A stretch of DNA of 64,000 bases from Raphanus sativus. Its lineage: Eukaryota > Streptophyta > Magnoliopsida > Brassicales > Brassicaceae. The stretch lies in NCBI RefSeq assembly GCF_000801105.2, contig NC_079514.1, forward strand, positions 24,964,293 through 25,028,292, given 5' to 3'. The position numbers and the translations under genes were made by a program. Below are positions 1 to 11,410 of the stretch, piece after piece (positions within the stretch are counted from its first letter, which is position 1; the number at the start of each line of letters is the position of its first letter). The notes beneath the pieces were generated by a model that was not told where the DNA came from, ran no database searches, and saw only the letters and a list, made by a program, of their open reading frames with translations.

Positions 1-474
1 AACATGATCTTAAAGGTTCTTTAGAAGCGTATCAATTGATAGTCAAATAGACTAATCGACCGATAAACCTCCAATAGAGTAATCGATAGACACTTTCTTC
101 ATATTAACAAGCGGAAGCTGAGGTTGAAGATCTAGACAATAGATAGTCTAAAAATATGGAAGTTGATCGACTATTTCTTTGGTTGAGTTCTCATATATCA
201 TGCATGCATCATAGTATCCATACCTCGATAATCCTGAATAGAAACCCTATGCTTAACTTATTTATCATTATGTTCTAAAACCTCAATCAACTAGTCTGAA
301 CAATTACTTGTTGACCACTGCTTGTTTTGATTTATAATATTCGACCTAGCTTAATCACTGCTTTTAGGATTTATTGTGTGCCCGATCTCTCTGTGTATTC
401 GATCCTTAAGTATTATAACCGATCCTCTTATTAGAGAGAGTAAATAACTCCTTAGGGTAATTTGAGTGATATCA
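1..474 (+). repeat. Partial 5' LTR of Athila-type element copy 1
   Basis: The segment ends in TGATATCA at 467-474, the same LTR terminus as in the complete element at 22184-40247. The last 100 or so bases are clearly alignable with that LTR, including a shared CTCCTTAGGGTAATTTGAG stretch. The left limit lies outside the window. No gene is visible in it. Confidence 0.75.
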
Positions 475-478
475 AATT

Positions 479-496
479 TAGCACCGTTGCCGGGGA
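479..496 (+). promoter_or_regulatory. tRNA-Asp-type primer-binding site
   Basis: TAGCACCGTTGCCGGGGA lies four bases after the LTR end. Apart from the A at its second position and one A in the core, it is complementary to the 3' end of plant tRNA-Asp, the primer of Athila elements. It fixes the + orientation of copy 1. Confidence 0.75.
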
Positions 497-590
497 GCTC
501 TATTCACCCTTAGATCCTCTTTAGTCCGATTTCGTTTAGGTTTTCTTTACTTCTGCAAAAACTGATAGATTTTTTTCTTTTTTTAGGTGC

Positions 591-1801
591 ATGCCCCGCA
601 GTACCAGAAGCAACAGGAAATCACCACTAATTTTCTCAGATCTTGCACTCTTGGAACGCACGATCCACAAGGAGAAATGTTATGCATCGATCGATAGTAT
701 CACTCTACCATCGACCGATTCTCGCAACACACGTCGACCGACACACACATCCATTCGTCGATCGACACTCGCTCTTTACCGTTGACCGACACTACTCCTA
801 TGTCGCCCGACACCACCCACCAAAAATCGATCGATGTATTCGATCGATACCACTTTGAATACATTGATCGATACTCATCCGCGAGACATGGTTACGACAC
901 TTATTCTCAAACGGGACGAGAATAGAGACCTGCATGACCAGAAAGGTCATCTGCGTAATGCAGCATGTCAGAGGATAGAATATCAGGGGGCTGAAATCCC
1001 TGAGAACATTGCCTGACTACAACCGTCCAAACCAATACTATGCTAATAGATATGCTATTCGTCCTCTAGCTATACAGATGCACGATTTCGAGCTGGAGCC
1101 TCAGTACTTTACACTTGTGGGACAGACACATTACTGTTGTCTACCATACGAGAATCCTATCGACCATCAAGGATTTAGTCTTAGCTATCAAATCAAATGG
1201 AGTTCTTGAGGACTATCTACTTTGCAAGCTCTTCAAGTACTCACTTTCTGAAGATTATTTGCATTGGCTTAAACAGCTACCACCAGGATCTCTTACATCC
1301 TGGAATGACATCAAGAATGCTACCCTACGAAACTTCTTTGATGAATCAAGAGTTGAAGATTTGAGGAGCAAAATTGCTACATTAAGACATGAGCCTACAT
1401 ATTCATTCAGAAGCTCTTGGATCAGATTCAAGTCTTATCAGAGAGATTGTCCACACTATGGATTCAACCAAGTGCAACTGCTCAGCAGTTTCTTCAGAGG
1501 CATCGATCTGTCTTATCTGATGGCTCTAGACACTGCTAGTGAGGGAAATTTCAAAACTAGGAATCCAGAAGAAGCTTTGAGACTCATAGAAAATTTGGCA
1601 TCCAGCAATAGCACAAGGAAAACTGATTTTCAGAGGATAAAATCGACAAGCATCCTTGGAAAGGAGCAGATGGAAGATGTTAAAGCCAAGCTGGATAGTG
1701 TTCATAACCTGCTAAGGAAGCAATTTAGCTTTGCAGAGGATATGGAAGCTGTAGATATTGGGAGTGATAGAGATGAAGAAGATGTAAACTTCAATCAGTA
1801 G
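591..1801 (+). pseudogene. Athila-type gag, frameshifted
   Basis: The ORF opens with a basic MPRSTRSNRKS stretch followed by Ser-Ile-Asp-rich sequence. The retrotransposon gag domain follows from about 1009. It contains a WLKQLPPGSLTSWNDI-like segment typical of plant gypsy capsids, then a helical stretch to 1801. The domain is split: the frame read from 1009 breaks near 1170 and continues in another frame as the 228-codon stretch ending at 1801. The region before 1009 also changes frame. Just after 1801 an Asn/Gln/Tyr-rich tail can still be read in fragments. It is a capsid-like structural protein relic, unlikely to be functional. Confidence 0.7.
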
Positions 1802-2265
1802 TACATGTTTTCAGAACCAAAGGTCTAGAAATCAAAGTGGTTATAAGAACTCATATGGACGGAGGAGTGGATACAACCAGACTTCACAGTACCAGAAACC
1901 CTACAACAACAACAGATCCTATGGAAACTCCTCTACCAGAATCCACCACCACAGACTAGAGAGAACAAGATAGAAGCTATATTAGATCTTTGATCAAAAA
2001 AAAAAAGAAGAAGCTATATTAGATCAAGTTCTTGAAGGTCAGCAGAAGTTGATGGTGAACTTCAATGGGAAGATAGATGTCTACTCAGAGCTGCATTCAA
2101 AGTTTGATTCTTTGAACACCCATGTGAAGAAGCTGGAAACTCAAGTGCTACAGACAGGACAAACCATCAAGAAGCAAGAAGATTTCAACAGAAGTTGAGG
2201 GAATGGTTCAACGAAACACCACGTGAATGCCATCATAGATGATGATTTCTGGCAAGTGGTAACGC

Positions 2266-2938
2266 ATGAGAAGATTCAAAAAAGGAGATTTTGAGGTCGA
2301 GAGTGCCATGAGTATCGATAGTTATCATTGGTGTCGACCGACGCCACGACGAGACAATCGATCGATAGAGGATGAAGACCATGGATCGACATGTCCTACT
2401 TACCATCGACCGACGGAGTCAGTTGCATTGAGCCAACCAGTCTTATTTATGACTGACGAGGAGTTCACAGCTAGACATTCGCACCCATCCACCCTCTTAC
2501 GTAAACCAAAGACCAACATCTATCGACATACAAAGGATGACAATGATCGACATGATGATATACAAATCGATCAACATGATAGGGAAGAAATCGATCGACG
2601 TGCACCTTTCACATACCGAGTGCAATTGCCAAAGACATACATTGCACGAACTAATGATTACAAAAACCGATCCAAACCCTCAAAGACACCCACAGATGAT
2701 ACTTGTCAACATTCAGAAGAAAAGAAAGACCCTTTGCAAGTTGATCAGAATATGGAAAGAAGAAGTTTGCAAAAAAGAAAGAAAAAAAGTTCCTAAGCAC
2801 TATAAAAGGGTAGTCGATGAGAAAGAGATGGCAAGTTTCTCAAAGAGATTTTTGAGGATACCAGTAGAAAAGCCATTCGAAGAAACTTACTTTAAGCACA
2901 GATTGTGGATGTTCTTCAGAGAGACAAAAGAAACATAG
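2266..2938 (+). pseudogene. Gag-protease linker with Ser-Ile-Asp motifs
   Basis: Two overlapping open frames (2266-2796 and 2537-2938) together encode a hydrophilic, Lys/Arg/Asp-rich stretch with repeated SID or IDR tripeptides where the DNA carries TCGATCGA or TCGACCGA. The second frame ends in a basic helix followed by a KPFEETYFKHRLWMFFRE-like segment, which commonly precedes the aspartic protease of Athila-type polyproteins. A frame change near 2790 joins the two. I recognise no independent function. It belongs to the decayed gag-protease polyprotein of copy 1. Confidence 0.5.
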
Positions 2939-2953
2939 CAAGACATTGAAAGA

Positions 2954-3725
2954 ATGTTCAATGAGGTAAGAAGCACTATGAAGAAGAGGATTACATTGAA
3001 GAAGCAAGATGATCCTGGAAAGTTTACAGTACCTTGTCTACTACAAGGAATTGAATTTCCAAGTGCACTCTGCAATACCGGTTCTTCAGTTCGCATACTA
3101 CCCAAGGTTATGGAAGACCAATTAGGTCTAGAGGTGGAGCCTTCACAGGAATCATTCACTTTTGTGGATTGTTCTATAAAAAAATTCAGGAGGAATCGTC
3201 AGAGACCTCCAAGTGCAGATTGGTAATGCCTTAATTCCTCTAGATTTTCATGTTCTCGAAAACAAGATGAACAGGAATTCTAATCTACTACTTGGAAGAT
3301 CATTCTTAGCAACCGTAGGAGCTGTCTATAATATGAAGACTAACAAGCTATGTCTGACACTCATTGATCGTAGCACCTACTATGATCCTAGCACCTACTA
3401 TGATCCTGTCAAAGTTGTCAAGCCAAAGACACATCAGATGGAGATTGAGACTCAACCACGTTCGGTAGCAGTTTGCTACTGCAGAGTCGATGACGATTCA
3501 AACGAATCGATCGACGCTCAAGACTCAAAATCGACCGATACGCAATCCACTGAATCCATCGATCTTAACCGACCAGCCACGGCCGATAGTTTTCATTCAA
3601 CATCGATCGACAGCACACCAATTTATGAAGTGCACGATTTTCCAAAGGGAAATTACTCGATTGGTAGTTGGGAAGATGATCACTATAGAGAGATTTTTGC
3701 AATTGAAACCAGATGTGATGAGTAG
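2954..3725 (+). pseudogene. Athila-type retropepsin-like domain, active-site change and frameshift
   Basis: Residues starting VPCLLQGIEFPSALCNTGSS match the aspartic-protease-like domain of Athila polyproteins. The usual catalytic Asp of the D-T-G triad reads Asn here (CNTGSS). The frame then breaks in an A-run near 3183 and resumes as IGNALIPLDFHVLE and LLLGRSFLATVGAVYN, the C-terminal beta half of the fold. A tandem duplication of an 18-bp unit near 3372-3407 gives STYYDP twice. After the domain the ORF runs into SID-rich sequence. With the Asn change and the frameshift it is almost certainly inactive. Confidence 0.7.
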
Positions 3726-3773
3726 GATGAAGACTACAGAAGAGAGGAAGCAATTGAGAACCGAGGTTTTCAC

Positions 3774-4610
3774 ATGGAGGAAGTTACATTCAACCATCAT
3801 TCCCACACATCGATGGAAGCCACATCGTTCGATAAGATAGATGACAACACGATCGACATCAATAAAGGAAAATTGATCGATACAAGCACATACGCAACGA
3901 TCGATGCTCACCTACTATCAATATCCGAGGTAAAACACAATATGGATCAGAGTATGGTTATCTAATTTCGGATAAATTGTGTACTTTCAGGAAACAAAGA
4001 GATGAGAAAGATGGCAAGTCCAGACAACATCATTTAGAACTTTCTCAGCAATCGATCGACAGACACCATGCAACATTGATTGACATTGATTCCATTGAGT
4101 CGACAGACAACTGGGAGAATGACTACTATGATCCGAAAGATGCAGTCAACATTTCTATCTCCAAGTGACGTTATGGCCCTCAATGACACACAAAACGATG
4201 ATTACAAAGGAGAAGTTTATGTAGTTGATACAACGTTCTTTCATCCGAAGAAACCAAGAAATCAGCCATCGATCGACAGCAACACAAGGCCATCGATCGA
4301 TATCGACAACCAGCCATCGATCACCAATACCATAAAGACATCGACCGATAATGAAGCTTCACCATCGACCGGCAGGAAAATAGAATTTGGAATCCAAGGT
4401 TTTGGTCTGTATGGAAACAGACAATTCAAATGGGAAGCACGAGATGAGTTTGGTATCTACAGAGATGAGCATGGATATGCACGAGCTGTTGATGGGAGAG
4501 TCATTACGGTATCCAGGAGGCACATTAGAGATATTCTGGAAAGAGCTACACCGCATGAGCACACATATATATGTCTTCCAGAGCATGCTGAGCTACTGAC
4601 CCATCGCTAG
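3774..4610 (+). pseudogene. Athila ORF1-like C-terminal region with SID repeats
   Basis: Broken frames carry numerous SID tripeptides up to about 4375. A conserved-looking block follows (FKWEARDEFGIYRDEHGYAR, then VITVSRRHIRDILERA and YICLPEHAELL) that I associate with Athila-type ORF1 polyproteins of Brassicaceae. The block spans roughly 4380-4610 in one frame and stops at a TAG. Upstream, frames change near 3965 and 4165. The domain's function is not known to me. No metal-binding, catalytic or membrane signature is visible. Confidence 0.55.
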
Positions 4611-4655
4611 ACAGAACCAGAGCTCTACAATAAGGATGAAATTAATGAGATGTTC

Positions 4656-5566
4656 TTAGGCATCAAAGGAGCTCAAAAATGGGAAGAAGAAGCACTCAAG
4701 AAGAAGCTTGATGAAATCTATAGCACACTCAACAACAACATCAACTGGATAACCAAAAGAGCGAGTTAATGCAAAGGGAATGGGATTTGCTTCGCAAAAA
4801 GGATGAGTCTCGACAGAAAGAATCGCAATCGATCGATATGATCTCGCCACCATCGATCGACGCGAGACTCGCAGACCTAGAAGATTCAATGAAATTGTTC
4901 GATTACCAGCTTGATGGAGTCTACTATCCACTCAATAATAGCATGGAAAGAGTTACTTCACGTCTAGATGCACTACAGCAAGAAGTTGACACCATTTATA
5001 AGCAACTTGATTTTCAAGCAGAATGTTCAAAATCGATCGACAGACGACCCTTCCCATCGATCGACAGCATTCCAAAGTATGGAACCAGAGCTTATGAGCT
5101 GAATCGAAAAAGAAAGTTAAGCTCGAAAGATGAATTCAACAATACTCCAGCAGAAGAAGACACCCAACCAGAATCAGACCTCTGCACCAGAGAAGAGATA
5201 TATTAGATAGTAGCAGATATCTACAGAGCCTTAGATCAGACATGGGATAACTCGCATAAGAGATATGATGAGATCTATTTCCAATTCAACAACAACATCA
5301 GCACATTAAACTCATGTACAGAGAGGATGCAAAAAGAAATCAAAGCTATTCAGAGACAGCTTGCGAATCGTCCTGATACATCAGCATCGATCGATAGAGC
5401 TACACAAGCATCAGTCAACATTCCATCATCAACACTGATCGATACCGAGTCTGCATCCATCCGAGAGAAGCTGATAAAAGATAAGCTACATATGCTTGAT
5501 TCAATGCAAGAGGAACTGAAGAAACTATCAGATTACGCCTATGATAAGCTTGGAAGGCATCAGTAA
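4656..5566 (+). pseudogene. Coiled-coil module of the gag-only element, repeated
   Basis: Two related helical modules follow one another (about 4656-5206 and 5220-5566). Each has a LNNN(I/S)-type segment, then a heptad-like helix (SRLDALQQEVDTIYKQLDF in the first, CTERMQKEIKAIQRQLAN in the second), then SID motifs. The pattern suggests a duplicated oligomerisation segment in the non-autonomous element's polyprotein. Stops at 5204-5206 and 5564-5566 and frame changes separate the pieces. No pol domain follows; the next landmark is the pre-PPT hairpin at 6081. Confidence 0.5.
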
Positions 5567-6080
5567 AGCATTGAGAATCTAGGAGAGAGGCTACAAATAA
5601 TCTAAAATGCAGCAGCAAAGATGAATGAGAGATGGACCAGAGGAGATGACGCCACAAGAAGCTTCATTGCTACATAGTTCAAGATGAGCAGAGATAATGT
5701 GGATACTTGTTTTCCAACAAGTAGCTGCTTTTCACCTTACTAACCAATCTACCCACCAGAGTCAAGCTAAATGACTATAACAAAGCGCTAGTTGGAGGCA
5801 ACCCACTATTAGGTAACTTATTTCAATTTTTATTCTACACTAGTATTTTTTTCGTTTTTATTTTTACAGAGGTTTTTCTAAAAAAAAAAGAAAAACCGAT
5901 GAGACGATTGTCATTCACATCGACTGACGCGAGCAAATCGACATCGATCGACATTCCAGAACCACCACGATTGACAGACACATATACACATCAATCAATT
6001 TCTATTCCGGTCATGTATATCGTTCTTACGTAAAAAGTTAGTCCTTATGATTTATTTTCTCACCATTACTCTGACTAGAT

Positions 6081-6117
6081 TTACATTGGTGACAATGTAA
6101 TTTAAGTCTGGGAGAGG
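6081..6117 (+). promoter_or_regulatory. GNRA hairpin plus polypurine-like tract (copy 1)
   Basis: TTACATTG-GTGA-CAATGTAA (6081-6100) is a perfect 8-bp stem with a GTGA loop, directly followed by TTTAAGTCTGGGAGAGG. The same arrangement recurs three times in the related element at 22184-40247 with compensatory stem changes. The purine tract probably acts as the polypurine tract or a copy of it. Confidence 0.6.
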
Positions 6118-6169
6118 TTTACTAATATCTAGTTTATTCATAATTCCATGCAGGTGATGTCTCAGTTAT

Positions 6170-6680
6170 TCCATCTCGGGGAAAGGATGGATGAGTAGGC
6201 TTCGATTAAGGCCGAGATGGATGCCCTGGTCTCTCAGCTGCGCGAGGAGAAGGACAATGATTTAGCCAAGGAGAATGAAATAAAGACCCTCAAGCTTAAG
6301 GTGAAGAACAAGGATGAAGTGAGGATTATGGCGGCATCAAAGAATGTCGCCATGAGGAAACAACTGGAGGATTTGGAGGAGGAGATATGCGAGTTGAATA
6401 GCACCACGGAGACCTTTGATGTCGAGAAGGCTATGACGGTGAATGGAGCCAAGGTGGTGGCTCGCTGGGAGCTAATGAGGGAGTGGCTCAATCACCAGAC
6501 TGATATCTAGGAACCCCCATTCGCACTGGAGCAGTACAAGATGGTTAAACATCTGAGGCCCAACTCCAAGGACTTCCTGCTCCTTCTTTCGAAGATGAGC
6601 CCATGGTTCCTAGCGAGGTTTCCGCTGAGAAGACTCCGGACCCTACTCCTGCTGATGATCCTCCAGTCGCCTGATCTTTG
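6170..6680 (+). pseudogene. Antisense-ORF tail of Tat fragment (coiled coil)
   Basis: The stretch reads as a Glu/Lys-rich coiled coil (MDALVSQLREEKDNDLAKEN onward from 6217, with heptad-like Leu/Val spacing to about residue 75) and then a degenerate tail. A TAG at 6196-6198 precedes the first Met, and another closes the frame at 6508-6510. By position, between a polypurine end and a repeat array antisense to integrase, it corresponds to the 3' part of the additional antisense ORF of Tat elements. Compare the coiled-coil tails at 14030-14290 and 31392-31874. No catalytic motif is seen. Confidence 0.5.
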
Positions 6681-7079
6681 ACCTTTATGTACTCTAAACC
6701 CCATGTAGGGGTTTCTTTTATGTTGTACCTACCCTCTAGGAGGGTTGCAAAACTCTTTAACAGGCCTTCGCGCCTTTTTATTTTGTTTTGAACAATCGGC
6801 CCTGCTGTGGCTTTCTCTTTATATAAGAGAATGACTTCGGATTTTTCCTTATGTTGTGTTTATCTGCCTAGCTTTAGTGGTAGAACTTTTATTGTTTGCT
6901 AGACTGGTTCTCTGGATGGGATCTTTTTGTTTCTGCCAATCGTGAAAGTATCTCCCAGCGTATCGTGGACTTCTTCTGATAAGCTCTTTCGAGCGAGACA
7001 ACTTAGGCTTGTTGACCGACCGTATAGGGATATACCACATTCCACCTTCCATATATAGGTTATTCATGACTTTTTCTCA

Positions 7080-7515
7080 ATGAGATAGTAGATTTTACTA
7101 GAACCCCAGGGGTTCAGTATTGGGATCTTGGGATCAAACTGAATTTGGATTATCTCTTTAGAACGCGGAGGTATTGTTAGGACCCAGAGGATGTTTCCAG
7201 AACCCCGGGGCCACTTTTGAATTTTGGGTCATCCCCAAACCCAGGGGTCGTAATCAGAACTTGCAAGATTAACTTTGAACCCGGAGGTTTGAGCTAAGAA
7301 AAATAGATTTAGAATCTGGAGGTTGCTCTTGTAACCCGTAGGTCGTGTAAGGACTTGGAGGTTGTTTTTAGGACCTGAAGGTCGTTTTGGAACCCAAAGG
7401 TTCAATTTCGCAGTCTGGAGACTACTTTTGGACCCGGAGGTCTCGTGAACCCGAAGGTTTTGATTTGATAACCCGGAGCTATTTTATGGACCCGGAGGTT
7501 GTAAGAACCCAGATG
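7080..7515. repeat. Degenerate GAACCC-N-GGTT palindrome array
   Basis: About a dozen variants of (G)AACCCGGAGGTT / GAACCCGAAGGTT recur every 20-30 bases, each close to an inverted repeat of GAACC and GGTTC. The equivalent position in the larger Tat element holds the same type of array at 14870-15370. No coding potential runs through it. The flanking 6700-7080 and 7515-7690 segments also lack genes and hold only T-rich or TTCTGC-containing low-complexity DNA. Confidence 0.7.
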
Positions 7516-7698
7516 TTTTTGTTTTGCAGAGACTGTATTCCGCCTTCATAGGCAAGCCTACAATCGGTACCTCTTCGGATCTCGCATTCTGCCTCTCTGA
7601 AGCAGTCCATTATGGAGTTCCCATGCTGCATTCTGCTTCTGCAGGAAGCCACTATCAGACTTAGAGGGTGCTGGTGTGAATCTACCTGGTGTAGTGAT

Positions 7699-8138
7699 TC
7701 AAGCGCCAGACTTTACTGCTTTCCAAGTCTGGTTATGCAGGGATTTTAATGTTCTCCCGGACTTTTGCACTTTTTGCTCCCTGTATTTTATAGTAGTTTG
7801 GAAATTGTACTTTGTGTCTCCTATATTGTATAACACGTAGCGTTTTAATACAGGTTCTTTGCACATTTGGTACTTAAAGACCATGATATTCTGGCGCGTG
7901 GCCTCTATCGGGGACTTGGGTATTTTGGACAGCATACTCAGTTTTGCGCAGACCCATTCCTGCTTAAGTCTTATACCCGTTTTTGTTTTTGTGGACATAC
8001 CACTTTTTGGTAAGGATTGGCCAGGATCGGAAGTCTCTTGGAACCTGATCCAGCTTGTATGCCCCTTTAAGTATGGTGGTTTTCCTACTACCCTTATAGT
8101 CAGAACTATTTTATTATATAAGCCTGGTCCGAAGACGT
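7699..8138. other. Intergenic DNA 3' of the integrase relic
   Basis: Open frames here on both strands are short and show no domain. The stretch corresponds to the non-coding part between integrase and the GAACCC array in the parallel copy (15600-16090), including a shared GTATGCCCCTTTAAGTA-like segment. I see no gene. Confidence 0.5.
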
Positions 8139-9120
8139 TTAGCATACATAAGAGTAGGAAACCATAATGCTTAAATAATATATGTAGTAAAGCAATAGAA
8201 ATCGTGATTCGGAGATCTTTTTTAAAAGATAAGCGTTGAGGTGGAGGGCATTCCAGCAATTGGTTTGGATTTTACCCTTGCGATCCTGCAGCCTATAGGC
8301 TCCTGCTCCCCGCACCTCGATTACCTTATAGGGTCCTTCCCATCTGGGGGCGAGATTTCCTGCAGATTTCTCTCTAGTATTGTCGCCTACTCGTCGTAGA
8401 ACCCAATCTTCTTGCTGGAAGGTCCTGGTTCTGACTTTCTTGTTATAATTCCTGGTGACATCTTGCTGGTAGGACCATTTTCTCAACCCAGCAGCTTCCC
8501 TTTTTTCATCGAGCAGGTCGAGACTCAAGGACATTAGCTTATTGTTTTCCTCCTGGGAGATAGGTCCCGATAAGTTCGTTCTTACATACACATCCGTGGG
8601 CGCTATGGCCTCTGTGCCGTAGACCAACAAGTAGGGAGTCTCTTGCGTAGCTGTCTTGGGAGTGGTCCGGTAAGCCCAAAGGACTCCATGTAGTTCTTCT
8701 GCCAACTTCCCATGAGCACCTTCCAAGCCTCTCTTGAGCATATTAATGATGGTCTTATTCGTTGACTCAGCTTGCCCGTTAGATTGAGGGTGTCTAGGTG
8801 TGGCGAAGGTGTTTTATGGCTCAGTCCTTACAGAAGTCCTTGAAGTTGTAGCTCGTGAACTGAGTTCCATTGTCGGAGACAATCTCTTGGGGAAATCCGA
8901 AGCGTGTGATCACATTCGTCTACAAGAACTTCCTGATCTGGAGGTCGGTTATTCGGCTGAGTGCTTCTGCCTCAACCCACTTGGAGAATTAATCGGTTAC
9001 TATTAGGAGGAAGACCTTCTTCCCGGCGCCATTGGGAACTTCCCCACTATGTCTATGCCCCATTTCCTGAAAGGCCAGGGTGAGCTTATGGACTCAGGTC
9101 CTTGAAGAATGCTCTGATGG
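8139..9120 (-). pseudogene. Tat-type integrase, C-terminal fragment
   Basis: The open part (8741 down to 8139) encodes the C-terminal integrase region: [20 protein letters not shown], then YLLVYGTEAIAPTDV, then RTRTFQQEDWVLRRVGDNT and WEGPYKVIEVRGAGAYRLQD, the non-specific DNA-binding fold of Tat integrases. Sequence on to 9120 aligns with the integrase core (TDNG and NGQAE region) of the copy at 16100-17465 but is full of stops and deletions, so no complete D,D-35-E core survives. The last ~35 residues before 8139 run into unrelated sequence. Confidence 0.75.
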
Positions 9121-9159
9121 CTGTAGATTGCAAAAATAGACCAATTAATAACATTTCAC

Positions 9160-10910
9160 AACATATTATATAAATTATTTAATCAACAATGTTTACATGT
9201 AATAGCTTCAAGTACATTTGTTGGAAGCATCTCAGCAAAGGGAATAGACCTAGTCATTGCATAAACACATGACAATTATGACTATTCATTTCTAAGATCT
9301 TTTGATCTTTTTCAACACATCTTGAAAAATTTGAAACATAACCATTAGGAAACTTCAATTCTGATGCAACCTAATCAAACAAAGTCGTTTTCGCTTCTGA
9401 TGACAACCGGAAGATGGGAACTGGAACCTTTCCATTGTTATTGATATCTAAGTCATTTCTTGAGCAAATATCAGGCAAGTCCATCTTTGACCTTTTATAT
9501 CTTTGTCTTCCTTGGGACGTTTAGTATTGTATTCATGATGTTCTCAAAAAGTTATTCTCTATATGCATCATATAAAGGTTGTGGCGCAAAAGAAGATCAT
9601 TTCGGTAAGGCAGCTCCCAAAATATACTCATCTTGTGCCAATTGTGAGAGACCCCATACTGATCAGGCATATTTCCACGCCAAATAGTTTTATGAGCTCC
9701 ATAGTAATCAATTTGCGGTTCGATCTGTTTCCCAGTAAAACAATGGAGGAGGACTTTCTCTGACAATTTTTTTGTACCTAAACAATGTCTTATTTCTTCG
9801 GTATGGATGGAAAAGAAGAAAAAATAGACGATGACATCCGTCGTTCCTAGACAATATGGACAAGATAATATTCCATGTGTTTTCCATCTAGACAACATCC
9901 CATAAGCAAGAGAGGCACTTATAGGCCACAACAGAATTGCTCGCATGGAAAAAATGTTTTTCATGGAACAATCATATGTCCTTACCCCTGCTGACCACAA
10001 CTCCTTCACCTCTTGTATCAATGGTTGAAGAAAAACATCTAGCGACCATTTTGGATGCTTCAGACGAGGGACTAATTTGGTTAAGACTAGAAATTCTTGT
10101 TCCATGCATATATCTGGTGACAGCTTGAAAGGCGTAAGAATGACTGGCCACAAAGAATATTATCTTCCAGAGATTCCAAATAGACTAAATACTTTTGTGC
10201 ATAATCCAAGATAGACATTCTGATTATTTCTAGCAAAATCTGGGTGTACCGTGTTGGAAAATTTCCACTCTCTTGCATCTGATGGATGAGCTACCTCACC
10301 ATTCCTCTGGACATGTTAAACATGCCATCTCATCGCTCCAGCAGTCGTCTCAGATCGGTATAATCTTTTCAACATGTATGTAATTGGTAGGTACCACATC
10401 CTTGGTATGGTACCCTATTCCTCACATGTCCTTGCGTTTTTAATCATGGCTTCTTGCTGAATGGACACTCTTATCATCGTCTCTCCAGTAGATCATTCAA
10501 TTTTCGATGCAAACATCTATCATCTCCAAAGCCAAACCTAGAATATATACAATTTTTGAATCTCATAACAAGATTCAGCTTACACGTTGTCTTCTGGCAT
10601 ATACTCTTTAAAAAATTCATAATAAGATTCATCTGACACGTTGTTTTCCGGCATATACTCTTTAAAACATTTGGATCATGCATGCATCCATGCAATTCTC
10701 ATATAAATTATGATCGTTATAATATTCACCATCCTAACTGCTAAAGAAAATTTAGAGAGACCTTCTCGAAATTGGTTGGTTGATTTGCAGCATCTAGTAT
10801 TTCATAAAACATTTTTGCATCCAAATTAGGTTCTTCAACATATCTAGCTTCAACAGATATTGTTATAATAGTTTCTAAAAATGTATCAATAATCATGTCG
10901 TGAACTTATC
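9160..10910 (-). pseudogene. CACTA transposase (TNP2 plus DUF4218-like part)
   Basis: Reading down from 10910: a DAANQP-type start, a GREGLSKFSLAVRM segment, an LWPVILTPFKLSPD-type region, then LDVFLQPLIQEVKELWSAGV, all signature stretches of plant TNP2 transposases. The lower part (about 9480-9200) continues into KFPNGYVSNFSRC and NSHNCHVFMQ, the DUF4218-like segment that follows TNP2. There are stops, at least three frame changes and a duplicated segment near 10556-10670, so no active protein is expected. The longest open part is 206 codons (10153-9533). Confidence 0.8.
10556..10670. repeat. Tandem duplication of about 57 bp inside the transposase relic
   Basis: Two adjacent copies share AAGATTCA-(G/T)CT-(T/G)ACACGTTGT and GGCATATACTCTTTAAAA. 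On the - strand they give a repeated F-K-S-I-C-x-K-T-T-C peptide. The duplication lies within the CACTA transposase relic. Confidence 0.6.
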
Positions 10911-11410
10911 ATGAGCTACCACCTGCTTCTCCTGATGGTAATTATATTAATTATGCAAATGATTCGGTTCTTCATTATTATCAGCATCCTGAAATTACTA
11001 TTACTATTACTAGCTTCATTTCCACCATAACCCTCTCCATGTTGAAATAGTATTGTTGTGTAGAACTTTGTTTAATAAATGCTTTCATACGGTTTAACTA
11101 CGGGCAAATTTTGATTTTTTTCACTTCTGGCAAGGACATAACATCTTATCGCTTTTCTGTGTGATCAGTGTATAAACAGCTTGGTACATGAATGTCTCTA
11201 GCCCGCTAAGAAATTCATCCACCACTCTTCCATCAGAATATTTATGCTTATACATCCAACTCTGTAACTCATAAATATTTCTACAATCAGACACTTTTTC
11301 TCTTCAGTTTTCTTTATTTGTTCTTTTTCTTTGATTTTTTCTTTGTTTTCTTTTCTTTGTTTTCATTTGTTAGTTGGTTTGCATTGAGAATGGACATATA
11401 TATATATATA

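Larger units (their letters stand above)
1..6162 (+). mobile_element. Athila-lineage gag-only retroelement, copy 1 (3' truncated)
   Basis: The left part is the end of an LTR, followed by a primer-binding site matching the 3' end of tRNA-Asp, then gag-like, protease-like and coiled-coil ORFs on the + strand, then a polypurine-like tract near 6103. No reverse transcriptase, RNase H or integrase motif is visible between gag and the end, so this looks like a gag-bearing non-autonomous element (the TR-GAG class described in plants) of Athila ancestry. TCGATCGA-type motifs are scattered through the coding part. The 3' LTR is missing: around 6163 the sequence switches to a Tat-type fragment. Several frameshifts and stops show the copy is old. 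The complete relative at 22184-40247 shares the LTR end and the pre-PPT module. Confidence 0.75.
6163..9128 (-). mobile_element. Truncated Tat-lineage gypsy fragment
   Basis: The order is an antisense ORF tail (6170-6680, + strand), a degenerate array of AACCCGGAGGTT-like units (7080-7515), then integrase relics on the - strand (8139-9120). This matches the 3' half of the Tat element at 12037-44181, so the fragment belongs to the same or a sister family, oriented on the - strand. Neither LTR is recognisable. The left edge abuts the Athila-type copy and the right edge is lost near 9105-9128, where CACTA sequence starts. Confidence 0.65.

Noticed and set aside
7859..8259. Overlapping frames on both strands (102 and 186 codons)
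   Set aside because: No recognisable domain; they lie in the non-coding segment between integrase and the GAACCC array.
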